DNA of 64,000 nt from DAOTXR01 sp034435375 (GTDB lineage Bacteria; Chloroflexota; Anaerolineae; Aggregatilineales; UBA3940), in NCBI GenBank assembly GCA_034435375.1, contig DAOTXR010000086.1:1-64000 (forward strand), in the 5' to 3' direction. Positions 7,740 through 16,330 of this stretch are shown piece by piece (the stretch's first letter is position 1; each line of letters begins with the position of its first letter). The notes under the pieces were generated by a model. That model did not search any database, was not told where the DNA came from, and was given only the letters and a program-made list of their open reading frames with translations. The position numbers and the translations under genes are program-made.

Positions 7740-8813
7740 CTATTTTTCCAGCCCCAGCAGTGAAAACAGACGTTTATAGTTGAGATGCTGGGCCATCAGC
7801 GCCTCGAAATGGGCCAACTTCTCGGCCTGGCCCAGGCGCGTCTTGCCGAACACCCGCTCAATGGCCTCAACCGTCTCAAGTGTGTTGGACGAGACCAGCA
7901 AGACCGCAACGCCCCGCTCGTTGGCTCGCTGGATCACCGTGGCGCTCGGTTGCAGGTTGCCGGTCAGGATCAGGGCCGTGGTCGAGGTCTCTAGCGCCGC
8001 GAGCAGCACGTCTGTGCGGTCACCGCCGGTGATGACGGCCTTGTTGGGGTAGACGCGGAAGCGCGACAGCGCCTCCTGAGCGCTCATAGCGCCCACCATC
8101 AGATGTTCCACCAGCGCCCCCCGGTCGGCCTCCTCGGTCAGCGTCCTGGCCTTGAGCACGTCGATCAACTCGCCCACACTGATCGCCGCTAACTGTGGGC
8201 GCTCAGGCAGTGCGCCCAGCACCGGGATACGGCGAGCCTCCAGGAACGGCACGGCCTGCTGGCTGACGAACGACATCTGCTCCTCCGGCACACGGTTGAA
8301 GACCACGCCCAACAGCCGTTCGTGCAGGCGGAACTGCGCCGCCAGAGCATCGTCAAGCATACACAGCCGTCCCCGGCAGCGGACCACGGCCAACACCTGA
8401 GCGTCGAGCATCTCAGCCACAAAGGGGGTCGAGAGGCCCAGCGCGTAGCCCATGCGCAGGTTAGCGCTGCCTTCTAGCAACAGCACATCCTTGCCCTGGC
8501 CCACGCGATCGGCTGCCTGTTTGATCTTGTCGTGAAAGCCACACTCATCGCCTTCGCCCAGGCACTCCGGCAGCAGGGCGGTCGTCATGGCCACCGGGGA
8601 CAAGTCGCTGAGGTCGTCGGTGAGGGCCAGCACGTTTTTGGCGAACGCTACATCCTCGTCAACCAGCTCTGGGCCTCGTTGCAGGGCCTCGTAGCTGAGG
8701 GGTTTCAGATAGCCGATCCGGTAGCCTTCCGCCTGGAGGCGCTTGCCGATGCCCAGACAAATGGCCGTCTTGCCAGCGAAGTTCTCGATTGAGGTGACGT
8801 ATAATGCCTTCAT
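7740..8813 (-). CDS. BioD-like/DRTGG-domain protein (phosphotransacetylase N-terminal-type regulator)
   Basis: A 357-aa cytosolic protein. Residues 1-205 form a P-loop domain of the dethiobiotin-synthetase/cobyrinate-synthase-like type, with SIENFAGKTA near residue 8 where ATP would bind. Residues 215-335 form a DRTGG domain, with GGDRTDVLLAAL near residue 262. This pairing is otherwise found as the N-terminal regulatory part of long phosphotransacetylases. Here the catalytic Pta domain is missing. The protein stands alone directly downstream of, and in the same direction as, ADP-forming acetyl-CoA synthetase (128-base gap). A role in sensing or controlling acyl-CoA/acetate metabolism is inferred. 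Ligand and partner are unknown. Confidence 0.8.
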   Translation of the reverse strand: MKALYVTSIENFAGKTAICLGIGKRLQAEGYRIGYLKPLSYEALQRGPELVDEDVAFAKNVLALTDDLSDLSPVAMTTALLPECLGEGDECGFHDKIKQAADRVGQGKDVLLLEGSANLRMGYALGLSTPFVAEMLDAQVLAVVRCRGRLCMLDDALAAQFRLHERLLGVVFNRVPEEQMSFVSQQAVPFLEARRIPVLGALPERPQLAAISVGELIDVLKARTLTEEADRGALVEHLMVGAMSAQEALSRFRVYPNKAVITGGDRTDVLLAALETSTTALILTGNLQPSATVIQRANERGVAVLLVSSNTLETVEAIERVFGKTRLGQAEKLAHFEALMAQHLNYKRLFSLLGLEK

Positions 8814-8941
8814 GTTTCTCTTTTGTCCTCTGTATGAGCCAAAGTTGCCAGAAGTCAGCGCGTGAAAGCAGCCTAAGCGCTTCCTCGGTGAGAGTCACCC
8901 CTACACCCCCTATTGTAATCCAAAAGCGCCGCGCTGTGTCC

Positions 8942-11038
8942 TTATTTGAGCACCAGACGCATGTCGATGGCCACCGCGCCCTGGCCCTGTTCAAACACCA
9001 TCAGGGGGTTGATGTCCAGCTCGACGATTTCCGGGAAGTCCTGGGCCAACTGCCCGATGCGCAGCAGGGCATCCACGATGGCTTCCTTGTCCATGGGGGG
9101 CCTGCCGCGCACGCCGTCGAGCAGGGCACGCGCCCGCAGCTCCTCAAGCATCTGCTCGGCCTCATTCCGCGAGAAGGGCGCTACACGGAAGGTGGCATCT
9201 TTGAGAATCTCGACATAAATGCCCCCCAGCGCGAACGTCACCAGCGGGCCAAACTGTGGGTCGCGGTTCATGCCCACCAGCACTTCCAGCCCCGGCGGCG
9301 TCATCTGCTGCACCGTGCAACCCCAGAGACGCGCGCCAGGCACATAGCGCTCAGCACGGTACGTCATCAGCTCGAAGGCATCCCGCACATCCTGGGCGCT
9401 GCGCAGCCCCACCCGCACGCCGCCCACGTCGGTCTTGTGCAGGATGTCGGGCGAGGCGATCTTGAGCACCACCGGGAAGCCGATCTCAGCAGCAAGGCGC
9501 ACCGCTTCCTCAGGGGTGGCGGCCAGCTCGGTGCGCGGCGTGCGCAGCCCGTAAGCCCGCAGGACCTCGCGCGCCTCAAAGTCGCCAATGCTCAGCCGCC
9601 CCTCGCTACGCGCCTGGTCGAACACGCGGCGGGCTGCGCCAGCATCCACCTCGAACCGTTCGAAGGTGGGCAGTGGGAGGCTGCGCACATGGCGATAGTC
9701 GGCCATGGCGCGGAAAGCGAGAACCGCCCGCTCTGGGAAGGGATAGTTGGGCACGCCGCGTTCGGTCAGAATCGTGATGCCTTTGGCGACCTCTTTCTTA
9801 CCCATGAAGCAGGCCAACACCGGAATGTTCCCCCGGTCCGAGAAGTCGGCCACAGCCTGGGCCGTGCCCGGAATGTCGGTCATGGCCTGTGGAGTCAGGA
9901 TCACCAACATCCCATCGACGTTGGGGTCCTCGGACACAGTCTGGATGGCGAACTGGTAGCGGTCGGCAGCCGAGTCCCCCAGCACATCCACCGGGTTGGC
10001 TGCCGAGGCGGCGTCGGGCAGGTAGCTTTCTAGCTTGATGATCGTCTCGTTCTCAAGGCGGGCAAGCTGAAGGCCGCATCGCTCGATGGCGTCGGTGGCC
10101 AGGATGCCTGGCCCGCCTGCATTGGTGATGATGGCGATGCGGTCGCCCTTCAAGATTGGCTGATAGGCGAAGGCGAGCGCAAAGTCGAACATCTCCTCCA
10201 TGGTGTGGGCGCGGATGATGCCGGCCTGCTTGAAGGCCGAGGAGTAGGCCTGCTCCGACCCGGCCAGCGAGCCGGTGTGCGACGACACGGCCCGTGAGCC
10301 GGCCTTGGTGACTCCCGATTTGACAGCGACGATGGGCTTGCAGCGGCTCACTTCACGGGCTGTGGTGATGAAGCGCTGGCCGTCCGGCACGCCTTCGATG
10401 TAGGCCAGCAGCACATTCGCGTTGGGGTCCTCGGCCCATAGCTGCAACAGGTCGATCTCACTCACATCGGCCTTGTTGCCCAGGCTCACAAACTTGGAGA
10501 AGCCCATCTCACCTGCCAGCGCCCAATCGAGGACGGCAGTGCCTAACGCGCCCGACTGCGACATAAAGTTGATCGGACCTCTGGGCGGCGTCCCGGCGGC
10601 AAAGGAGGCATTGAGCGGCGTATAGGTATCGATGATGCCCAGGCAGTTGGGGCCGATCACGCGGATGTGGTACTGCTGGGCAAGGGCCATCACCTCTTGC
10701 TCACGTTCCAGGCCCTCTTGACCTGCCTCGCGAAACCCGGCGGTGATGACCACCACGGTCGGGATGCCCTTCTCGCCACACTCACGCATGGCCGCCGGCA
10801 CGCGCTTGTAGGGAATGACGACCACCGCCAGATCGATCGGACCCGGCACATCCTTGACGCTGGGATAGGCCCTGAGGCCCAAGATTTCGTCAGCTTTGGG
10901 GTTGATGGGATAGAGCGGCCTGTCGCGGGCAAAACCGCTGTCGATCAGGTTGCGCACCACCGCGTACCCCAGCTTGTCGGGGTCGCGCGATGCGCCGATG
11001 ACGGCTACCGATTGGGGATCAAAAAACGTGTTTAACAT
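8942..11038 (-). CDS. ADP-forming acetate/acyl-CoA synthetase, fused alpha-beta form
   Basis: A 698-aa cytosolic enzyme interconverting acyl-CoA + ADP + Pi with acid + ATP + CoA. Domains are: a CoA-binding Rossmann domain (residues 5-100, FDPQSVAVIGASRDPDKLG), succinyl-CoA-ligase-like domains (about 150-450), and an ATP-grasp domain (about 480-695, LKIASPDILHKTDVGGVRVG). The phosphohistidine of the family is present as His254 in SSHTGSLAG. No GNAT domain is fused, so this is not the Pat-type acetyltransferase. Fermentative bacteria and archaea use such enzymes to gain ATP from acetyl-CoA. Together with the PDH genes further on, it suggests a pyruvate to acetyl-CoA to acetate route. Confidence 0.9.
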   Translation of the reverse strand: MLNTFFDPQSVAVIGASRDPDKLGYAVVRNLIDSGFARDRPLYPINPKADEILGLRAYPSVKDVPGPIDLAVVVIPYKRVPAAMRECGEKGIPTVVVITAGFREAGQEGLEREQEVMALAQQYHIRVIGPNCLGIIDTYTPLNASFAAGTPPRGPINFMSQSGALGTAVLDWALAGEMGFSKFVSLGNKADVSEIDLLQLWAEDPNANVLLAYIEGVPDGQRFITTAREVSRCKPIVAVKSGVTKAGSRAVSSHTGSLAGSEQAYSSAFKQAGIIRAHTMEEMFDFALAFAYQPILKGDRIAIITNAGGPGILATDAIERCGLQLARLENETIIKLESYLPDAASAANPVDVLGDSAADRYQFAIQTVSEDPNVDGMLVILTPQAMTDIPGTAQAVADFSDRGNIPVLACFMGKKEVAKGITILTERGVPNYPFPERAVLAFRAMADYRHVRSLPLPTFERFEVDAGAARRVFDQARSEGRLSIGDFEAREVLRAYGLRTPRTELAATPEEAVRLAAEIGFPVVLKIASPDILHKTDVGGVRVGLRSAQDVRDAFELMTYRAERYVPGARLWGCTVQQMTPPGLEVLVGMNRDPQFGPLVTFALGGIYVEILKDATFRVAPFSRNEAEQMLEELRARALLDGVRGRPPMDKEAIVDALLRIGQLAQDFPEIVELDINPLMVFEQGQGAVAIDMRLVLK

Positions 11039-11068
11039 AGTGTTCCCTGTCTCAGCCAGATTCAGGAT

Positions 11069-12328
11069 TTACGGCGTGCGAATGATGACGGGCGCTCCAT
11101 ACTCCTGGGCAAGCGGTTCGAGCGAGACGACCTGCGGCGGGGAGTCGCTCAGCAGATCGGGCAGGACATAAAGCTCCCACACGCCGTCAAGGGGCAGGAC
11201 AGTGTAGATCACCCCCGCCCCATAAGGCTCATAGTCAAACAGGTTCTCACGGCCCGGCCCCGGCGTGGTCTGTGTCCAGGGGGGCGGCTGATCGGGGGCA
11301 ACCAGCGCCCAGAACTGCTCCCCCTGGCTGCCATCTGCTGAGCGCGTGACCATGTCAAGCAGCAACCGCACGCCATCCGGGTGCCAGCGCATCCCATAAA
11401 TGGACTGGCCTTCCGGCGCAGCGACCGTCACGGTCTGGTCCAGGCGCAGGTTATGGACTCGCACCACATTGACGGTGTGGATGTCGCCAGTAGACGCCCC
11501 TGGCGCGGACGAGTCGTAGGTCAGGTAGGCCAGGCGCGTGTCGTCGGACGACAGGGCAGGAGAGACAACGATCTGTTCATCGAGCGGGATGACCAGCCTG
11601 CCGCCCCCCACGTCGGGGTTGACAGCATAGATGCCCCGCGACAGGTTCATATGGATAGCAGCGTTGAGCAGGATGGGACCGCCCACTGGCCAGGCAAAGG
11701 GCACCAGCGGCGGCACATCGTCGAGCATGTCGCGACTAGCCAGCAGCGTCGGCTCGCCGCCTCGCGCTGGCGTGCGGTCCAGCCGCCAGTCAGCCTCTTC
11801 GAGCGGCTGGTCCTCGGCCACCTGCACCGTCACCAACGCACTCGAGTCGTCAGCTAGGTACAGGGCGATGATGCGATAGCCAGGCAGGGGGCGCATGACC
11901 AAGCGGGCATTCACCTCAGTGAGGTCCCAGGTGGCAACGCCGTGCTGATGCCCTTCAGCATCCCAGACCAGGTAGGCCAAGAAGCGCCCATCGCGGGCAG
12001 CGACCACACTGGAGGCCCGCTGGCCCTCGTTGAGCGGCAGCCGGACCTTCTCGGCAGCGCCATCCGGCGCAACGGTCATCAGGGCATCGCCCATGCCATC
12101 CACCGCCACCCACACCAGCTCCGGGTCGAGCGCAGGCTCAGGCAGAGGCGTGGAAGTGGGCGCGGGCGAAGGTAGGACAACCTCGCCCGTTGGTGAGACG
12201 GTCTGGCTGGCAGGGATGTCTGGGCCTGCCCCGCCATTCGAGAGGATGCTACAGGCGGTCAGCAGCGCCAGACATGCGACGAGCGCCAGGGCTACCGGCG
12301 CACTGAGATGAGGGCATTTCCTGTGCAC
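11069..12328 (-). CDS. Lipoprotein with a TolB/WD40-like beta-propeller domain
   Basis: A 419-aa exported lipoprotein. The GTG at 12,328 follows GAGGAG by 6 bases. The resulting N-terminus has a basic start, a hydrophobic stretch and the lipobox LLTAC. A Thr/Pro-rich linker (about residues 35-65) follows. The rest has repeated blades of the type DDTRLAYLTYDSS and MRWHPDGVRLLLDM, as in TolB-like or WD40 propellers. A longer frame upstream runs into the tandem repeat and is not credible as coding. Ligand or partner is unknown. It lies 30 bases upstream of the acyl-CoA synthetase start, so the two may be co-transcribed. Confidence 0.8.
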   Translation of the reverse strand: MHRKCPHLSAPVALALVACLALLTACSILSNGGAGPDIPASQTVSPTGEVVLPSPAPTSTPLPEPALDPELVWVAVDGMGDALMTVAPDGAAEKVRLPLNEGQRASSVVAARDGRFLAYLVWDAEGHQHGVATWDLTEVNARLVMRPLPGYRIIALYLADDSSALVTVQVAEDQPLEEADWRLDRTPARGGEPTLLASRDMLDDVPPLVPFAWPVGGPILLNAAIHMNLSRGIYAVNPDVGGGRLVIPLDEQIVVSPALSSDDTRLAYLTYDSSAPGASTGDIHTVNVVRVHNLRLDQTVTVAAPEGQSIYGMRWHPDGVRLLLDMVTRSADGSQGEQFWALVAPDQPPPWTQTTPGPGRENLFDYEPYGAGVIYTVLPLDGVWELYVLPDLLSDSPPQVVSLEPLAQEYGAPVIIRTP

Positions 12329-12398
12329 GTTCGGCTCCTCCGGCAGGAAGCCGGAATGGTTGTCATTATAGCACAGATGGACAGGAGCAACGCAGCGA

Positions 12399-12630
12399 CA
12401 GGGGGTGAGGCAGACCCAGAGCCTCACCCCCGTCGAGCCGCCGAGGGCGGCTCTCCCTCCCCCGCTCCACGATGTGGAGAGGGGGCACACCGAGCGTCAG
12501 CGAGGTCGGGGGTGAGGCGGACTCAGAGCCTCACCCCCGTCGAGCCGCCCCTGGCGGCTCTCCCTCCCCCTCTCCACAATGTGGAGAGGGGGCAGACCGA
12601 GCGCCAGCGAGGTCGGGGGGTGAGGCGGCC
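12399..12630. repeat. Tandem palindromic intergenic repeat, period 107 bp
   Basis: Two near-identical units start at 12,421 and 12,528, preceded by the tail of a third (12,399-12,420, GGGGGTGAGGC...). Each unit is bounded by GCCTCACCCCC and its inverse GGGGGTGAGGC. Inside each are two nested hairpins, GAGCCGCC/GGCGGCTC and a CCCTCC..CTCCAC/GTGGAG..AGGGGG stem. Differences between units often change both arms of a stem, so the folded form seems to be preserved. The block occupies much of the 499-base space between the lipoprotein and epimerase starts. Similar pieces occur at 7-30 and 28,320-28,378. It resembles REP/MITE-type dispersed elements. Confidence 0.85.
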
Positions 12631-12682
12631 CTCCCCCGAAACGCCATGACCGCCTTATGGGGCGCTCCTGGTCCAGGCCCAC

Positions 12683-12711
12683 TGGACGCCTGCCGGTGGG
12701 CCAGCTATAAT
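12683..12711 (+). promoter_or_regulatory. Probable promoter of the epimerase gene
   Basis: TGGACG (12,683-12,688) and a perfect TATAAT (12,706-12,711) are separated by 17 bases. A transcript would start near 12,718, giving a leader of about 110 bases with a small CTGCCG/CGGCAG hairpin near 12,781-12,804. The region from 12,631 to 12,682 holds nothing else recognisable. Confidence 0.6.
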
Positions 12712-12827
12712 TTGCCGCGTGGCTGGGATCAAGCATCAACAGAGCCTACCACTCACACCTTCACAGAAAGGAACAGCATACTGCCGATCCGCCTGGAACG
12801 GCAGGCCATGCCTCTAAACGATCACCT

Positions 12828-13877
12828 ATGTCTGAGAGCAAAACCTATCTGATCACTGGCGGGGCAGGCTTCCTGGGCATCAACCTGGTGCGTTACCTGC
12901 TGGCTAAGGGCCAACGTGTCGTGTCGCTCGACATTGCTCCCTTCAACTACAGCGACTGTCAGGACCAGATCACCGTCGTCACCGGCGACATCCGCGACCG
13001 CGCCGCTGTAGACCGCGCCATGCAGGGCGTGCACATAGTGGTCCATGCCGCCGCGGCGCTCCCGCTCTACAAGCCAGAAGACATTTACTCGACCGATGTG
13101 GATGGCACACGCTGTGTGTTCGAGTCGGCGCGCGCCCACGGGGTTGAGCGCGTGATTCACATCTCCTCGACCGCTGTCTACGGCATCCCAGACCACCACC
13201 CTCTGTACGAGGATGACACATTGCATGGCGTTGGGCCATATGGCGAAGCTAAGGTGCTGGCGGAGCAGGTGGGCCTGGAATATCGGTCGCAGGGGATGTG
13301 CGTTCCCATCCTGCGACCCAAGTCGTTCATCGGGCCGGAGCGGTTGGGAGTCTTTGCCATGCTGTATGAGTGGGCCATGGAGGGCCATCACTTCCCCATT
13401 CTGGGCAAGGGCGACAATCCGTACCAGTACCTGGATGTCGAAGACCTGTGCGAGGCGATCTGGCTGTGCGCCACCCTGCCCTGTGAGCAGGCCAACGACA
13501 CCTTCAACATCGGCGCGAAGGAGTTCGGCACGCCCCGCACTGACTTCCAGGCCGTGCTCGATCACGCGGGGCACGGCAAGCGGGTTATCTCGCTCCCCGC
13601 TGGCCCAGCGATCTTCGCACTGCGCGTCTTGGAGCGATTGGGCCTGTCGCCGCTCTACAAATGGGTGTACGAGACTGTCGTCAAGGAGTCGTTCGTCTCG
13701 ATTGAGAAGGCCGAGCGCGTGCTGGGCTTCAAGCCTCGATACTCGAACCGGGAGGCGCTGATCCGCAATTTCGAGTGGTATAAGGCGCACATCGACGAGA
13801 TCAGAGCGACCTCCGGTGTTTCACACCGCGTGCCGTGGAAGCAGGGCATCCTGAAGCTGGCTAAACTGTTCTTCTAG
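12828..13877 (+). CDS. NAD-dependent epimerase/dehydratase (extended SDR)
   Basis: A 349-aa cytosolic enzyme. The N-terminal dinucleotide motif is TGGAGFLG (residues 10-17). The catalytic Ser/Thr-Tyr-Lys set appears as ISSTAVYG and then YGEAK around residues 107-145. The substrate-binding C-terminal part includes the YLDVEDL segment. It probably acts on a nucleotide sugar or sterol-like substrate; the exact substrate is not evident. The TATAAT promoter upstream suggests a single-gene unit. No clear Shine-Dalgarno precedes the ATG (bases before it are CGATCACCT), so initiation may be weak or leader-dependent. Confidence 0.85.
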   Translation: MSESKTYLITGGAGFLGINLVRYLLAKGQRVVSLDIAPFNYSDCQDQITVVTGDIRDRAAVDRAMQGVHIVVHAAAALPLYKPEDIYSTDVDGTRCVFESARAHGVERVIHISSTAVYGIPDHHPLYEDDTLHGVGPYGEAKVLAEQVGLEYRSQGMCVPILRPKSFIGPERLGVFAMLYEWAMEGHHFPILGKGDNPYQYLDVEDLCEAIWLCATLPCEQANDTFNIGAKEFGTPRTDFQAVLDHAGHGKRVISLPAGPAIFALRVLERLGLSPLYKWVYETVVKESFVSIEKAERVLGFKPRYSNREALIRNFEWYKAHIDEIRATSGVSHRVPWKQGILKLAKLFF

Positions 13878-13912
13878 CGGATCGCAACGGTACGACAGAG
13901 GAACCCAACACA

Positions 13913-13937
13913 ACGCCGACCTGCGAGAGGTCGGCGT
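13913..13937. terminator. Bidirectional hairpin between convergent genes
   Basis: ACGCCGACCT and AGGTCGGCGT form a perfect 10-bp stem with a 5-nt loop, placed between the epimerase and E2 stop codons. The downstream T content is only moderate on either strand. Confidence 0.6.
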
Positions 13938-13963
13938 CTGCTGCTCTTGTCGGCGCTGCTCCA

Positions 13964-15265
13964 CTACACCAGCAGCCGGATCGGGTCCTCCAGGATGGCC
14001 TTGAAGGTCTGCATAAAAGCCGCCGCCTCGGCCCCATCCGTCACACGGTGATCGGCGCTGAGGGTGGCCTTCATCCGCCACCCAACCCCCAGGGTGCCGT
14101 CCTTATTGACCACAGGAACGCGCTGAGCTGTCCCCAGAGCCAGGATGGCTGCTGCGGGCGGATTGATGATCGCCGCAAAGCTGTCTACATCCCACGGCCC
14201 CAGATTCGAGATGGTAAACGTCTCGCCCTCCACATCGTCTGGCCTCACTTTGCCCTCGCGAGCGCGGGCGATCAGCTCGATGTGGCGGGAGGCCAGCGTG
14301 CTCAACGTAGCTTTATCAGCGTCCCGGCTGACAACGTTGATCAACCCCGCCTCCATGGCGACTGCAATCCCGATGTTGATGTGCCCACGCCGTACAATGG
14401 AGTCGCCGTTGAAAGCTGCATTCAGGTTCGGGAAGTCCTTCAAGGCCATCGCCGCAGCCTTGACGATCAGATCGTTCACCGACACCTTGATGCCCTGCGC
14501 CTCCAACCGCACATTGATGTCCTTGCGCAGCTCAAGCGCAGGCCCCATGTCGATCTCAGTCGTGACGTAGAAGTGCGGCACAGCCTGTTTGGCCTCGACC
14601 ATGCGCTGGCCGATCCGACTACGCATGCGTGCCAGCGGCACCACCTCGTCGTCGGGGCCAACGGCGACCGGCCCGGTCGAGGCGGCTATCGATACAGCAG
14701 GCGCCATCGCCGGCGCGGGCGCCACGCCGAACTCCTTGACAAATGTCTCAACATCTGCCTTGGTAACGCGCCCCTGCGGCCCAGAGCCGACCACGCGGCG
14801 CAGGTCCAGGCCCAGGTCAGCGGCCAGCTTGCGGGCGACAGGACTGGCTCGCACGCCTTCCGGCAGTGAGTAGCCATCGCCGCCCTCAGCTTTCGCGGGC
14901 GCTGCTGCCGGCAGCGGCGCTGGGGCAGAGACAGGTCGGGCTGTCTCGACCTTTTCCGGGGCGGGAGCAGCCGCAGCGGCCTCTGCCGACGCTGCAACTC
15001 CCAGCGCGGCCAGGTCGACTTTCTCGCCAGGCTGGCCTACCACCGCAATCGGCGCCCCGATGGGCACCCATTCCCCGGCATTGGCCAGCGTCTGCAGCAG
15101 CGTGCCGCCGACGAACGCCTCGACTTCGACCGTCGCCTTGTCCGATTCGATCTCGGCCACTATATCGTGCGGCTTGATCTCGTCGCCAGGCTGCTTCAGC
15201 CAACGGACGAGCTGCCCTTCCTTCATGTCAAAGCCCAGCTTGGGCATGTGGATCAACTCGGCCAT
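13964..15265 (-). CDS. Dihydrolipoamide acyltransferase (E2 of a 2-oxoacid dehydrogenase complex)
   Basis: A 433-aa E2 core subunit. A lipoyl domain covers residues 2-78, with the lipoylated Lys43 in EIESDKATVEV. An Ala/Pro-rich linker follows, then a peripheral-subunit-binding domain (about 133-170, RASPVARKLAADLGLDLRRV), a second flexible linker, and the catalytic acyltransferase domain ending in DHRVTDGAEAAAF with the active-site His and Asp. It transfers the acyl group from lipoamide to CoA. The ATG at 15,265 was chosen because the lipoyl domain starts there and AAGGGA precedes it; the longer frame adds 22 atypical residues. It follows E1beta in the operon. Confidence 0.92.
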   Translation of the reverse strand: MAELIHMPKLGFDMKEGQLVRWLKQPGDEIKPHDIVAEIESDKATVEVEAFVGGTLLQTLANAGEWVPIGAPIAVVGQPGEKVDLAALGVAASAEAAAAAPAPEKVETARPVSAPAPLPAAAPAKAEGGDGYSLPEGVRASPVARKLAADLGLDLRRVVGSGPQGRVTKADVETFVKEFGVAPAPAMAPAVSIAASTGPVAVGPDDEVVPLARMRSRIGQRMVEAKQAVPHFYVTTEIDMGPALELRKDINVRLEAQGIKVSVNDLIVKAAAMALKDFPNLNAAFNGDSIVRRGHINIGIAVAMEAGLINVVSRDADKATLSTLASRHIELIARAREGKVRPDDVEGETFTISNLGPWDVDSFAAIINPPAAAILALGTAQRVPVVNKDGTLGVGWRMKATLSADHRVTDGAEAAAFMQTFKAILEDPIRLLV

Positions 15266-15327
15266 ACTGTCCCTTTCTGTGGCTCTCCCGACCCAGCCTC
15301 TCCCTTTCCGGAGGGCTGAGGCGAGAC

Positions 15328-16311
15328 TCACAGCACTTCTTTGACTGCTTGCACAATCTTGGCTGGCGTGGGCAGCGCACTCTGCTCCAGTTCACGCGAG
15401 TAAGGCAGCGGCACATCCTCAGCATTGACGCGCTTCACTGGCGCATCCATATAGTCGAAGCACTCTGCCTGGAGGCGGGCCGCGACCTCGCCACTGGCGT
15501 TGTAGAAGGGCGTGGCTTCTTCGACCACCACGCAGCGGTTGGTCTTCTTGAAGCTCTCGAACACCGGCCCCAGGTCCAGGGGGCGCAGGCCGCGCAGGTC
15601 GATCACCTCCGCGCTGATCCCTTCTTTGGCCAACATCTCAGCGGCCTGCAGGGAGAGCTGCACCATCTTAGAGTAGGCCACGATGGTCACGTCAGCGCCT
15701 GCCCGCTTCACATCCGCCTTGCCAAGGGGGATAGTGTAATCACCCACCGGAACCTCGCCGCGCGTCTGGTACAGCGTGCTGTGCTCGACGAATAGCACCG
15801 GGTTGTCGTCGCGAATGGCAGCCTTGAGCAGCCCCTTGGCGTCGGCTGGCGTCGCTGGCGTAACCACATACATGCCGGGGAAGTGGGCAAACACCGGTTC
15901 CGGTGCGCGTGAGTGCGTCGCGCCAAGCTGCCGGCCCCCGCCGGTGGTGGTCCGGATGACCAGAGGAACGCTGAACTGCCCGCCGAACATGTAGCGGGCT
16001 ACTGCCGCGCTGTTGATCATGGCGTCCAACGCCAGGAAGGCGAAATTGATCGTCATGATCTCGGCGACCGGACGCAGGCCGTTCATGGCTGCGCCTACTG
16101 CTGCCCCCACGATGGCCTGCTCGGCAATGGGAGTGTCTCGCACGCGCTTCTCACCGAAGTGGTCGTAGAATCCGCGTGTGACGGCGTAGGTGCCCCCCCA
16201 TACACCTACCTCCTCGCCCAGGATGAAAATCCGCTCATCGCGCTCCATCTCCTCCCACAACGCCTCAGAGATGGCCTCGCGGTAGGTCATGACTTTGGTC
16301 TCGCCAGTCAT
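15328..16311 (-). CDS. 2-oxoacid dehydrogenase E1 beta subunit (pyruvate/acetoin type)
   Basis: A 327-aa transketolase-like subunit that forms the alpha2beta2 E1 with the product of the next gene upstream. Family features: TYREAISEALWEEM near the N-terminus, GEEVGVWGGTYAVT, the IAEQAIVGAAVGAA segment lining the TPP site, and the C-terminal transketolase domain with VIDLRGLRPLD. The start is ambiguous. ATG 16,311 gives the usual family length. ATG 16,347 has GGAG 10 bases upstream but overlaps the end of E1alpha. The GVWGG form and the short E1alpha favour pyruvate or acetoin over branched-chain substrates, but this is not decisive. Confidence 0.9.
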   Translation of the reverse strand: MTGETKVMTYREAISEALWEEMERDERIFILGEEVGVWGGTYAVTRGFYDHFGEKRVRDTPIAEQAIVGAAVGAAMNGLRPVAEIMTINFAFLALDAMINSAAVARYMFGGQFSVPLVIRTTTGGGRQLGATHSRAPEPVFAHFPGMYVVTPATPADAKGLLKAAIRDDNPVLFVEHSTLYQTRGEVPVGDYTIPLGKADVKRAGADVTIVAYSKMVQLSLQAAEMLAKEGISAEVIDLRGLRPLDLGPVFESFKKTNRCVVVEEATPFYNASGEVAARLQAECFDYMDAPVKRVNAEDVPLPYSRELEQSALPTPAKIVQAVKEVL

Positions 16312-16330
16312 GGTGCTGCTCTTGACAGTG

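Noticed and set aside
8804..10033. 409-codon plus-strand frame antisense to the acyl-CoA synthetase
   Set aside because: It is His/Gln-rich without motifs, and the opposite strand encodes a complete known enzyme.
12329..12490. N-terminal extension of the beta-propeller lipoprotein into the tandem repeat
   Set aside because: The repeat is palindromic intergenic DNA, and the GTG at 12,328 with an SD yields a correct lipobox signal peptide.
12822..13790. 322-codon minus-strand frame antisense to the epimerase
   Set aside because: The epimerase has the full SDR motif set and a good promoter; the antisense frame has neither.
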